Positions 12,245-24,687 of a stretch of 64,000 nt of DNA are shown one piece after another. The notes beneath the pieces are model-generated. The model worked only from the letters and a program-made list of their open reading frames with translations. It had not been told where the DNA came from and searched no databases. This DNA comes from Moniliella sp. 'wahieum' (taxonomy: Eukaryota > Basidiomycota > Moniliellomycetes > Moniliellales > Moniliellaceae): the NCBI GenBank assembly GCA_003971905.1, contig RSEE01000030.1, forward strand, positions 506,001 through 570,000. Reading direction: 5' to 3'. Position 1 is the stretch's first letter. Every line of letters begins with the position of its first letter. The position numbers were made by a program, and so were the translations under genes.

Positions 12245-13313
12245 AAGTTGTGCCTATATCCCTTCACGCCTTGCGTTTCCGTCCTCTTCCTCCCCTCTGA
12301 TGGGTAGAGACAGAGGTTTGTGGGTCATCTGGGTCGTGTACAGTGGGACGCGTTGCCCCCCCCCTCGGCTTTTTAGCCCTTGTAGCAGACTGTTGACCTA
12401 GGTCTTGCCTGCATGCATTTTCCTCTCTACATGTCACGATACGCGTCACGGTCCTCGTATCATATCTTCCGTCTGTATATCTGTACTTAATTGTGATACT
12501 CTCGCTGAGGATGCCACCGCCCCCTTTCACAGGTCAGTAGACTCCATTTGAAAGCCGTCAATAGATAGGAAGAAGCACCTTATCGAGAGCCCTTCCACCA
12601 AACGATACGAGCGTGGCTACTAGCGACAGGCTCCCATCGAGGCTTGACAGGGGTGCACGTATATGCGGTCCCGAGGAGAAGAGACAACGAGAGAAGTGAG
12701 AGGCGTGGAACAGAAGAAACGAAAAAGATGCTAATCCACTAATGCACTGAGGCTCTGTCGGAGGATCTAGACCAAAGAGCCAGCCGTCCTGTTGACTCAC
12801 TTGTAACTACGCAAAAGAAAAACAGCCATTCTTGCTTCAGGTCTCCCCCCCGTGTGAGTCCTGGCAAGGTGTGAGAAGAAAATGCATTTGGTCTCTTCTG
12901 GACAAGCGGTGGCTTCGGCCACCGTCATCGGTTGCACCGATATGCGACGCGGCCCGGCGGTCCAATAGACCTGGAACAAGATGGGTGCATGTGCCGTGGC
13001 ACAGAGCTTACGGACGAGCTGGCAGCAAACACTACCACACAGAAAGGCGAACGACTCATATTCCCCACGTTGCCCCCGACACAAATTGCCCTGGGAGGCT
13101 ATAGCAACAACTGTGTGCCGATACATACGAACTTCTAGAAAGTGATGTGAAGACTAATTTCATTTTCGTCAACAGAAAGGTGAAAGGTCAGAGGTCAGAT
13201 CTCAGACGATCTCAGAGGCCTGTCGGAAACGGATAGGCCGTGTTGTTCCAAGAAGTCCGCTCGTCTGGGACGCACATAAGGTGGGCTGGCTCATGGGATG
13301 TGCTGAACTATAA
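12245..13313. other. Spacer between permease gene and tRNA-Arg
   Basis: This holds the 3' flank of the permease gene and no recognised gene. Plus-strand purine richness occurs around 12540-12740. A short cluster of iterated AGGTCAGAGG/AGATCTCAGA words lies at about 13185-13220. Confidence 0.6.
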
Positions 13314-13394
13314 GGACGGCTGGCGCAATGGTAGCGCGTCTGACTACGACTGGTTGTAATCAGGAGGTTGCAGGTTCGACCCCTGCGTCGTTCG
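13314..13394 (+). tRNA. tRNA-Arg(ACG) with 9-nt intron
   Basis: The acceptor stem GGACGGC pairs with GTCGTTC (two G-U pairs). The D-arm is GCGC-AATGGTA-GCGC. The anticodon stem TCTGA pairs with TCAGG, and the T-arm is GCAGG-TTCGACC-CCTGC. Sixteen bases lie between the anticodon stem halves. With the eukaryotic rule that introns follow position 37, the loop is CT-ACG-A...A, giving anticodon ACG and a 9-nt intron CTGGTTGTA. The D-stem to anticodon segment matches fungal tRNA-Arg(ACG). A T-run at about 13412-13416 can serve as the Pol III terminator. Confidence 0.88.
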
Positions 13395-14442
13395 ACCCGA
13401 CAGGGCGTCCTATTTTTGCCGCTGTGGTCAATGGCATCACGCATCAAACCTTCAGAACTCCATCAGTGCATCAGCTCCGCCCACCCATCGCTCATCGAGG
13501 TTGAGCATATCATGATCAACCCACATTTGTGGAACCCGCACGAAATGGCAGCCGTTGAAGCGGCCCTCGTGCTGCTTGAGCAAACAACGCGTCCGTGCTC
13601 GGGTCATGGTTGAAGCTGCCGCTACCAAACGAATGCCTCCCAGGTGTCCAGTCATATAAGATGATGATTGAATATATTGATGCCACATCCCCCCGAACCG
13701 CCCACATCGAGGGACATTGATGTTGATGAGATATCAGAGTGGGGCTGAGAAAAGGACCCTGAGGATTGACGGGACAGAGATCTATGATACGTTATGCAGG
13801 CCAAAAAGGTATTGGGGGAAAAGGGTGTGCAAGGTCAAATGAACACAGGGACATAAGGGACGGTTCTGTGCAACGGAAGAGAGGAGAGGCGAATCCAAAA
13901 ACGCTACAAGACAGACAGGTCCGGAGAACAAAAGGAAGAGTGCAATGGTATCTTTACTGGTTGCAGCAAGGCAAGACATGTGTGCGCCACGGAGTGCGAG
14001 GCCGTAAGGAAAATAGAGGCAGGAGGAGAGCGGGCGCGGGGGGGGGATATCAGCAAGGGAGGTTGTGGGTCCCATATGACGTAAACGCATCTTACTCTGC
14101 CCCAAGGAGATGGAGAGGACAACCGGCTCACCTGCGGAAGAGATGGTGGGCGGGATGGTAGGGGTCATCCATAGTTCGGGATGGGGGCGGAGTTTGTCCC
14201 GCACCAAACTAGTGGGGTTCGAGTCCGCCTGAGTGTGGATAGGGCGATGGCTCACCACCTTTGTTGGCCTCGCATCCCACCCCATCCACCTCGACGGCCG
14301 GTGGAACGCGTGCATCGTCCAATGGAGTCGCGATGCTCGTCGCGCATTCGGTCGAGGCGGGGGAGACAGCTAGTGTGGCAGAGGGCATTGGCGTAGGGGT
14401 GGGGGTCGAGCAGGGGTGGCTTGGCTGTTGCCAGCTCCATCG
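13395..14442. other. Spacer between tRNA-Arg and MAPK 3' end
   Basis: No recognised gene. Open frames here lack family motifs. The plus strand is purine-rich from about 13740 to 14130, which would be the pyrimidine-rich 3' flank of the minus-strand kinase gene. Confidence 0.5.
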
Positions 14443-15778
<1,336 letters not shown>

Positions 15779-18700
15779 TCAAAAGAGTGGTAACCCATCT
15801 GAGCCAGCGTTCCGGTGCGAAGGGACGAAAAGCGGATCGGCCTGATGAGGGACGGCGCGGGACGGAGGAGAGGGGGTCAAGGTGTGCGAGAGCCGAGGGG
15901 GCAGGGCCTTTCTTGGGGGGCGGAGGGGTGTGGACGAGCCGGCGACGGGCATGGGACCGGCGGCGCGGGAGCAGGACGGGTGTGGTGCTGGCAGAGGGTG
16001 GGGGGCTCATTGTGGCAGGGCCGGCGGCGGGGAGGCTGGGCGAGGGAAGGTGTGGAGAGGAAGGAGTGTGGTGGTGCGCAGGACAGAGGGCTGGCGATGA
16101 AAGCGGCGCTGCTTGAGAGGAGGCTCGATGCGCAACCTGCCTCGATCGACTCCACTTTTCACGAACGGGGGCGGCTGGCGGCGGCTGGCAAGCGCAAAGC
16201 GACGCCATAGCCGCATTAGGCTTACATCCTATATCGCCGCCTCGCGCGCCCGCAGCACGCCAGTCTACCCCGGCGAAGCCTAATTAATAACCGGTACAGC
16301 ATGTGTGCATCCTGATGCATGATGCATACAGAAAGCGTGATCTGTGACCGGGGTATGTGAAGGCTCTTGTTGTGGAGGTGACCTCATCTCCACAGGAAGA
16401 CTGGCGCCGTGCGCTGGATGCAGACCAGCTGGTTGCGGGCGCCTCGGGACTGTCCACACGGCGCCTGTGTAGGGGGGGTGCGCTTGTTTGCGCCCGCGTC
16501 GGCGGGACATCCAGTGATAGATCAGCGGTTGCGCAGCGCGTACGCCTCAGGGGCTCACCGGTCGCCGGTACCGGTCACCGGTCACCGTCGACCATCGACC
16601 ATCGACTATCGCGCGCCGATGCTGACTCACACTGCGGCCCCGTGCCCCCGGCGGTGAGGATGTGAATGCCCATCCCACCCGCACTTTGCCGGGCCGACTG
16701 CTGCGCTCTGTTGCTGGGACGCAGCCGCGGGGGCGGATGCGAACCCTGTGCCCCCCTGCGGGGAGGCGCAGATTGGAAAGCATGTACATGTAATTGCCGC
16801 TGGTCCCGCCGGCAGCCCGCCAGCCACCCCAAGCGCCATTTCCGCCGACTGGCGCTGTGCCGATGATAGGTGCCACGCCCAGCAGCGGCTGCGGCGCGGG
16901 GGCAGAGGGGGGAGATTTCGGTCATGCTGTGTTTGATGACGTTGGCTAGTTGACTATGCCATGTGGCATGTGGCATGTGACAGATGATGACTCCTGTCGC
17001 ACAGCGCGAGAGGGAACGCGACGATGCGGAGACAGCAGTGATGGTTTGGTGACGTAGGCGAAAGCGCCCATGGCTGAAAGATGCGACGTATGTCCTTTTT
17101 CTACTCGCAGTCCTCATCGAGTGTGACATGTGATGCATGTGACATCCCATGTGACACACCTGCCTCCATCTCCGTAGCTCCATTAGCTCCATGCGTGCCG
17201 TGGAACATGTGCCACGGGGTAATGGCTATGAAATTCACCCAGGGGGAAAACGACAAACACTCCCGCTAGTGACTAGTGACTAGTGACGTCACTCGTACGC
17301 CAGCTTGCACCCCCTTTAAGCTTTACCCCGGTTTCTCCCCCCCAGTCTAGCCCCGGTTACCGGTTACCGGTTAAGAGCCCAGTTGCTACCCTAGCACTGG
17401 TCTGGATCGGATCGCACGAGAGATCCAAGGCTCTATTTCGACGCTCAACGAACGAACTCCGAGCGTATCATCCCCACCACCACGGTTCACAGTTCACTGT
17501 TTTCACTGTGTGTACTTACATTTTATCTCTTGGCTTTGCCGGCCTCTGTTGCGCTACAAATCAATCCCCCACGATGACTTTTGATTGTTGCCCACAACTC
17601 AACACAGGCGGCGTCATCTCGGAGGCTGGCTATGTCCCATCAGAATCAGCCCGATATATACCATCAGTTCAAAAAGGTGCCCGGTCGCCGCGGTCACACG
17701 GGTACCGAACACCGCTCAACGTGCTCAACATCCAATTTCCTATACCTAGTCGTACCTACCGGCTACCCCGGACATCACACAGATATGGGATGTGTATAAT
17801 GCCAGTTTTGGGGCCGGAGTGCTATGTTTGACGCTGTGAACTTCAATCTGGTGATTGATCAGGTCTGGTGCGTGTGGTGTGTAATTACGGGCCCTACGGG
17901 CCCGCGAGTCCCGCACCCGCAGCACACACACTGTGGTTGCACCCCAGCTGGAGAAGTCGTGGATTCTGGGGGGATGTGGAGAAGTGGGGAAACTGCATGT
18001 ATGCCTACCCTTAATATTTAATTGGCAATTGCTGTGAAAACAACACAAATCACTATAGTCACTGTGCGTAAGGAAGACATTATATTGAAGGTAATGCATA
18101 ATGGTAAGGGCCAGTAGGGACAAGATCAGACCAAGATAAGCGAATGATTTGGGTGGAGAAAACCCAAGAGGAAGTAGAAAGTAATTCAATGGCGATGGAA
18201 GTGGCCAGGACCAAGTCTCATCCAACAGGTATCATGTCGCCCCAAAAAGAACTATAGGGGTTCGAATAAGCCAGCACACTTATAGATACAAGTGTGTGAA
18301 TACAAAAGCCTGGCAAGGTACGCAATATGTCTCTTTTCCGGGGTGCGTAATAGGATAAGGCGGGCCACAGCAAAGAGCATCACCTCCTATGCCAAGTGGC
18401 TCCTGTGTACCCTGCACCCTGTACGAGGTAAACCGACCCGCTCGCGCTCCCCCCCTCGACCATCGGCCTGCTTTCTGGAGCGATCTTTTTGCTGCAACCA
18501 ACGCCTCCCAGTCTTGATATGAGACTCCCCCCCCTACCATCCCCTTACTGCAGCTGACACCCCAGACAGGTGGACCACACATGCGGGCCAGAACACAACC
18601 CTTGTTGGCCCTCGCTGTAAATGTGAGCCAGGGAGGACGGGAGGAGAGGGCCTCTCTCTCCAGTGTCTTCCCCGCCCACAGTCTTTTGCCGCTAAGATTC

Positions 18701-19844
18701 GTTTACTGCAAAATCAGGAGCACAGGCACCGTGATTTGCCACGCACGTACGTCCCTCGCGCGACAGCTGGCATCAAGATCGTTGATCTGCGTTGGGATGG
18801 AGCCAGCATAAGGAATGCGAAGATGCCTATAAGAAAGGGTCACTACCAGCGCAAAGAAGACTTGAACGTGTGGTCTCATCGACGATCATCAGTATGCCTG
18901 TGTTGGGCTTCGCTGTTTCGCTCACAGCGCCGTTGTCGCGATCGCAAAACTTCAGTTCAGCACCTTCGGAGACGCCCCATGTGAGCTGCGTTATTATCGG
19001 TATGCCTAAAAACTTCGGGGACTTCTTTTTCCGGCTTGGCTTGACGCCCGATGCACTCTTTGCGCTCTTCCCTCCGCGTCTTTCGGAGCGGGGGCTTTTT
19101 GCGTTGGATTTGTTCTTCTTCTATATCCACATTTTGTCCTTATATGTGTGGGGGGTAGCAGAGACTTCTGCATCGCGGCTATGCAAAACAGAAGGTAGAG
19201 GCCGAGGGGGTAGGATGAGGGAGAAGGCTGAGTAGCGTCTAGTGGCTGTACAGTGGTGACAGATGGCTGAAGGGCTTATATAGAGTGACTCGGGGGGCCG
19301 CCACGCGCTCGTGCCCATCTATCCGATACACTGCCCCCACGCTTGCTTCTTGACGCGTGACGCGTGACGCCTGTCCCACCTCTGCTTTCAACGTTCAATA
19401 TTCAATGCTCAGGCACTCAGGCCGTTGAACGTTGAGGTTCAGCGTCCAGGGAGCGGCAATGCCACAGCCTGTATAAACTAGAACCCAACCTCGCCTTCTT
19501 TCCCTCCTCCTCTCAACTATGTCATCCACGCCAGCAGCAATCATAGCCATGATTGCGAAGTCGAAGAAGATCGGTTGGTGCATTCCCTATAGTCAATGAT
19601 TAATGATGGCCATTCGAGCTCATGTAACACGCCACGACCGGCGCGATCAGCAGAGCAGTGAATCACAGATGAGGGGGGAGGGGCGTGGGGCGCGCACGGC
19701 ATCTGTATCAAAAGCCCCTGTGTACTTGGCGCCTGAGTCGCGTTGCAGTCTATATGGGCAATCCATATCCTTCCCTCTTCCCATCGGCCCCATCCGCCTA
19801 TTATCCTATCACCACTCCACACCATCCTGTTTCGCATCAGAACC
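15779..19844. other. 4 kb spacer between MAPK and CAP genes
   Basis: A divergent intergenic region without a recognised gene. About 15800-16120 is G-rich on the plus strand. Dense iterated words occur at 16555-16610 (CCGGTCACCGGTCACC, ACCATCGACC), 16960-16985 (CATGTGGCATGTGG), 17120-17160 (ATGTGATGCATGTGACAT), 17263-17290 (ACTAGTGACTAGTGAC), 17350-17375 (GGTTACCGGTTACCGG), 19354-19372 (GACGCGTGACGCGTGACG) and 19385-19445 (CAACGTTCAATATTCAATGC-like). A TATAAA-like site is at about 19472. None of the open frames here has recognisable domains. Confidence 0.55.
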
Positions 19845-21403
19845 ATGGCAACTCCCTCCCCTCTAAAGAACATGGTCGCCATCATCCGCCGGCTCGAGGA
19901 AGTCACTTGCGGAAGAAGAACTTGCCGAAGCCGACGCGCCAACACATTGGCAGTAGGCATCTTACCAGTTCGAATGCGGCACAGGGATGCCCGTTCCACC
20001 CGCGTCCCCTCTTATGTTCGATCTTCCCTTTCTCAGGAGGATGCCCCCTTTCAGAGAGGGAAGAACTTCCTGTGAAAGTCCCCGCCGCGGTCACTGGCTT
20101 TGACGAAACAATTCAACCGCGGATGACTCTTTTCTCATGTTCAGCGCAACATTAGGGGGCGTGGCGCAGGACCAGTCCATCCAACTCGTCAAACTCTTTC
20201 ATCTTCAACGGGAGTTGGTGAAGATCGCATCTCAGCGATCTAAACCTCCTGCCCTCTCAGCGACTCTGCAGCGCAACCAGTGGTTTGAGCCTCTGCAGAG
20301 AATCATCTACACCATCGCTCGTACACGAGACGAGGCATATCCATCACTGGCTCCTCACCTCTTTGTTCTGGCAGAAGCTGCCCGTGCGGCGCGTTGGCTC
20401 GTCATGGAGCCTGATCCAGCTGGCTTTGTAGCCAAAGTGCTTGAAGAGGTGGAACAGTATGCGGGTCAAGTTGCCCAGACCCCCGGTAACGACGGGGCCA
20501 ATCCACTGTGGATGCAAGCGTTGGAGCAGTTGCTCTTGGCACTGCGCGCATATGTGGCTACCTTCCATGCGAGAGGATTGTGCTGGGCACAGGGGGGAGG
20601 GGGGCACGGTCTGGCTCTTCGTTCAGGCATCAGTCCTGCACCTGATACCGCCGACCTTTCCCTCGCGGGCCCCATTGCCGCCTCTGCTGACGAGACCGCA
20701 GCCCCGCTGGACACTGCATTCTCCCTGTCGCTAAGGGAGAGGGAGGCTACACCCTCGACCCAGGCGGTCCATCTGCACGCAGGCAAGCATCACAAGAAAG
20801 TGTTGCTCTTGCCTACCAAACGGGCGTCTGACGGCGAAGCATCCCCCATCGTCCGGCCCCCAGTACCGCACAAACCTGTGCCACTGCGCGTACTGAAAAC
20901 CAAAACCCGCCCGTCTTTGCGCTAGAGGGACATCAATGGCTCGTCACGCACCAAAATGACGCACATGGTCTGGTAGTCGAGCCGAGCCAGGCGGGGCAAA
21001 GCGTTCGGCTGGCTCACTGTGCCCATTCGACCATCCAGATCAAGGGCAACGTAGAGACGGTAAGGATAGTAGCCTGCACACGGGTGGCGGTGGTGCTGTC
21101 GTCGGTGGGGACAAAGATTGAGCTGGTACGGTGCAAGGCGATGGAGGTGCAGGTGATCGAGACGGTGCCGCTGCTCCAGTTGGACGGGTGCGATCAAGTG
21201 CAACTGTTCTTGTCGCGCGCGCGGCGGGGGCGGCGGGGGCAAGTGTGCTGGTGTCCAAGTCGACGTGCATCAACATCCTTCCCTCGATCAGGTCCGGGGG
21301 GGGAATTGAAGGAGCTGGCGTTGCCTGAGCAGATGACGCATACGGTTCGGGGGGGCGCTTGCGCACCACCCTGGTCTCCCACCATGTGCACCATGGTGAC
21401 TGA
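19845..21403 (+). CDS. Cyclase-associated protein (CAP/Srv2)
   Basis: An actin-monomer recycling factor that also binds adenylyl cyclase in fungi, linking Ras/cAMP signalling to the cytoskeleton. The ATG at 19845 starts MATPSPLKNMVAIIRRLEE, the CAP N-terminal oligomerisation helix. After a probable short intron and frameshifts comes the helical folded domain: VTGFDETIQ, then FSATLGGVAQDQSIQLVKLF, the AARAARWLVMEPDPAGFV stretch, and MQALEQLLLALRAYV ending near GLCWAQ. A Pro/Ser/Ala-rich linker follows, with a PxxP-like segment at about 20850-20890. Next is the beta-helix CARP domain (HSTIQIKGNVETVRI, VGTKIELVRCKAMEVQVIE, TVPLLQLDGCDQVQLFLS). The C-terminal ELALPEQMTHTV corresponds to the conserved VPEQ motif. 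One more frameshift gives a final TTLVSHHVHHGD with the stop at 21403. Confidence 0.87.
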
Positions 21404-22043
21404 GTCCCGGGCTGAGCGCTTCGGCTTGAGCGCCTCTGGGTTGTGGTCATGCATGGAACGTACGGATATCGAACGTTCAAGTTGAGCGGTGGATGCAATC
21501 AATCGGTGCAATGCTGGATCGATGAGATGACAATGGTGATCATCCGGAGCCCTGGGTGGTCGATGGCTAGTGGCTAGCAGCAGGTCGTTAGGCACAGTGC
21601 ACTGCAGGGCAGCGACGTCATCGATGGGTGAGGATGCGTGGCCGGTGATGCAGGCTGATGCAAGGAGGGCCGTGCGCAGGCGGCAGCCCACGACGCTGCC
21701 CCGCCCCCCCGCGCTCAGCCTCGAGCCCGCTCGGCCCTGCCAGCCCCCCACCGGAGCCACCGGTCCGGGGAGGCAGCACCAGCGCAGTGTGCCTGCGCGG
21801 CAGCAGCGCCCAGCTGCACGGAGCAACGCACCGGCGGGGACAGGCGCAGTGCCAGGCCGCAGACACGCCCGCTGGGAGCGTGTCACGCGATGGCGCAGCA
21901 TATAACACCTCAGCCGCTCTGGGCAGCGCCTGGGCTGCCCTTGCTCCCACCGTCACCACCGCCTCTCCCCATTCCCTCGCACCTCCCTCGCACCTCCTTC
22001 CCGGTCCTTGCTCTCCCTCTCTTCGTCTCTCGGCGCCACTTCC
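21404..22043. other. Spacer upstream of glutaminase gene
   Basis: A 640-base GC-rich spacer between two plus-strand genes. It becomes C/T-rich over the last 120 bases before the glutaminase ATG. No coding signal was recognised. Confidence 0.5.
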
Positions 22044-24687
22044 ATGAGACTCTCGCTCCCTGCTGCGGCCGCAGGTGTGCTGGCCGCCTCTGCTGCGTCC
22101 GCACGCCCCTTGCTGCCCGACTTGGCGCCGCCTTCGTTTGCCCCGGCCAGCGCCGCCTCGCCCCCCCTCGCCCCCGTGCGGGCGTCCCAGCCTCATGGCG
22201 AGGGTCACCGCCGCATCACCCACCCGGGCGTCTCTGACTTCGCGCCCGTCAACCCACCCAGCTTCCCCCTCGCGGTGCGCAGTCCTTGTGGTACCCTCTG
22301 TCGTCCTTGCGCATGCGTGTGTGGGCCACACGGCTGACCGTTTCGCTCTCCAGACCTCAATGTCTGGCTGCCCTCGGGCTCCAACCCCGATGCTACGCCG
22401 CCCAACCGACAGGGCAATGGTGGCTACCTCGCTGGCCAAGACCCGGCCTTTTGGACGTCGAGTTATGGTGCCGATGGCGAGTTCCGTTTGGGCTGGCACG
22501 GCTATGTTCGCATTGATGGTACAACGTACCAGTGGATGGGCAATGGGTTTGGCACCCTCGTTCGGGCCGGCGAGAATGCCCGTCAACTCTTGGCTGAGTA
22601 CACCTCGACTCGCACCACCTTTGTCTTTGAGGCCGACGGCGTTCGGTTTAACGCGACCTTTTTGACTCCGATCACGGCGGACGATTACACGCGCCAGAGC
22701 CTGCCGCTCTCGTACCTCCACTTGGATTTCGACGAGGCAACAATGAAGCACCGTAAGATCCAGATCTTTACCGACATTGATGAGCGCTGGGTCACTGGTT
22801 ACGACTATACGTTTGAGACGGTGCCGTACGACATGGAGTATGTGCCGTCGAGCAATGGTACGAGCATGTACTTTGTCCATCGTCGGTACCCGGAGTTGTA
22901 CCAGGAGTACCGCCAACGTGCCGAGTGGGGGTCCGCGGTCTATGCCACGGAGGATCGGCCAGGGCTGACAAGTCGGAACAATAACAATGTCGTCGCTCAT
23001 CGCGAGTTCTTGCGACGAGGCAAGTTGACGTATGACCATGGCCCCGTCAGGGGCCTGACAACACCTTTGGATTTGCAGTGGATCTCAACCACCCGGACCT
23101 CACCACTGCGCAGCGGCGCGGGGTCACATTTGCTGTCGGTCATATCCGCACCCCCTATGTCAATTACATTCGTCGTGTACCCGGGACCAAGAACAAGTCG
23201 TACCAAGAGGATCGTTACGGTTACTGGCAAGCGACCTGGCCCAACGTTTTCGATGCGGTCTCGTTCTTTGTCAAAGACTTTTCCACCATGCGCGCGGCCT
23301 CGGAAAAGCTCGATGCTAAGATCTGGGCTGATTCGGTGCGGGTGGCAGGCGGCGGGCAGACGGGGCGCGAGTACGCGGCGATCACGACACTCAGTGCACG
23401 ACAAGCGCTGGCCACGGTCGAGATTACTGTTTCACGCGACCGGGATGGCACGTACCGTACCGATGACACCTTGGCCTTTCTCAAGGAAATCAGCTCCAAC
23501 GGGGACATGTCAACGGTGGATGTGATCTACCCTCTGTTCCCCATTTTGAGCTACCTGAATGTAGATTTGTTGATGGACCTGCTCAAGCCCATTTTGAGTA
23601 CAGCGTATCGGGCCTGTACCCCAACAAGTGGTGCGTGCACGATATGGCGTGTACCCCAATGCGTTTGGACACAATGACGGGCAAGATGAGCCGATGCAAG
23701 TAGAGGAGAGTGGCAACATGTTGCTCATGACGCTGCACTGGGCTCAACTCGTCACTCACGCTCCCACGGCGAGCAAAAAGGATGCCAAGCGGGTCCGGGC
23801 ATTTTTGGAAGAATACTACAACATCCTCGCCCAATGGACCAGCTTCTTGATTGAAGACTCGCTCGTGCCCGCCAGCCAACTGAGCACTGACGACTTTGCT
23901 GGTCCTCTGGCCAACCAGACGGACTTGGCAATCAAGGGCATTCTGGGCGTGGTGCAATGGCGGAGATTGCACGCTGGGTGGACAAGTCGACGGCAGCCAA
24001 GTATTACCGCAAGGTAGCAGAGAAGTATGTGCAGCGCTGGGCCAACTACTCGATTGCCGAGGACGGGAGCCACATCAAGTTGGCCTACCAGGCAGATGGG
24101 TCGTGGGGGACGCTGTACAACTTGTTTGCCGATCGCATGTTGAATTTGCGCCTGGTGCCCCGCAGTCTGTACCGCGTGCTGGAGCACTGGTATCCGACCG
24201 TGGCCGAAAAGTATGGCGTCCCGCTTGATTCGCGGCACAAGTGGGGCAAGTCGGATTGGATGATGTTTGCTGCGTTTACCCACCCGCCGCACGCGGGGGG
24301 GAAGCATGCCGCACCGGGCGCGCAGGACCTGTTTATCCACCTCCTCTATGGCTACATCTCCAACGGTCTCACCGACTCGCCCCTTTCTGACTTGTACGAA
24401 GCCACGAGAGACACGCCCAAGCCCCCGCATGACAATCTCATTCATTTCCTCGCTCGCCCCGTTGTGGAGGCCACTTTATGGGGCTGGCCATGGACAAGGC
24501 GTACGAGGCGAATGGCCTTGAGGGGGCGGACGCGTATGAGTTTGCCCCTGAATTCGCCTATGCCGCCCATACGGATTGGCAAGGCCCCGCTTCGGGCCCA
24601 GAGGGAGACGAACAGCAGGACCGGTTCTTGCCTCATTTCGGATCCCCAATCCAAGGTGCAGGGCAGCAAATTGTGCTGGGAGCTTGA
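22044..24687 (+). CDS. Secreted glutaminase A-type protein (GtaA family, DUF4965/DUF1793)
   Basis: A large secreted hydrolase related to Aspergillus glutaminase A, which releases glutamate from glutamine outside the cell. The ATG at 22044 starts a clear signal peptide (MRLSLPAAAAGVLAASAASA). A 66-nt intron at 22288-22353 splices SFPLAVRSP to YLNVWLPSGS, restoring the family N-terminal motif, followed by GNGGYLAGQDPAFW and LGWHGYVRIDG. Further family blocks are YTSTRTTFVFEADGVRFN, IQIFTDIDERWVTG, YGYWQATWPNVFDAVSFFVK, FLKEISSNGDMSTVDVIYPL and VQRWANYSIAEDGSHIKLAY. The C-terminal LARPVVEATLWGLAMDKAYE region ends at 24687. At least six single-base frameshifts are needed (near 23035, 23090, 23615, 23655, 23955, 24475). 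Length is about 850 codons, normal for the family. Confidence 0.87.

Noticed and set aside
17263-17290. Attachment-site or transposon terminal repeats
   Set aside because: The iterated ACTAGTGAC words are not paired with a second end, a target-site duplication or any transposase-like frame.
21618-23039. 473-codon minus-strand open frame opposite the glutaminase gene
   Set aside because: It is antisense to clear signal-peptide and GtaA motifs on the plus strand and shows no recognisable domain.
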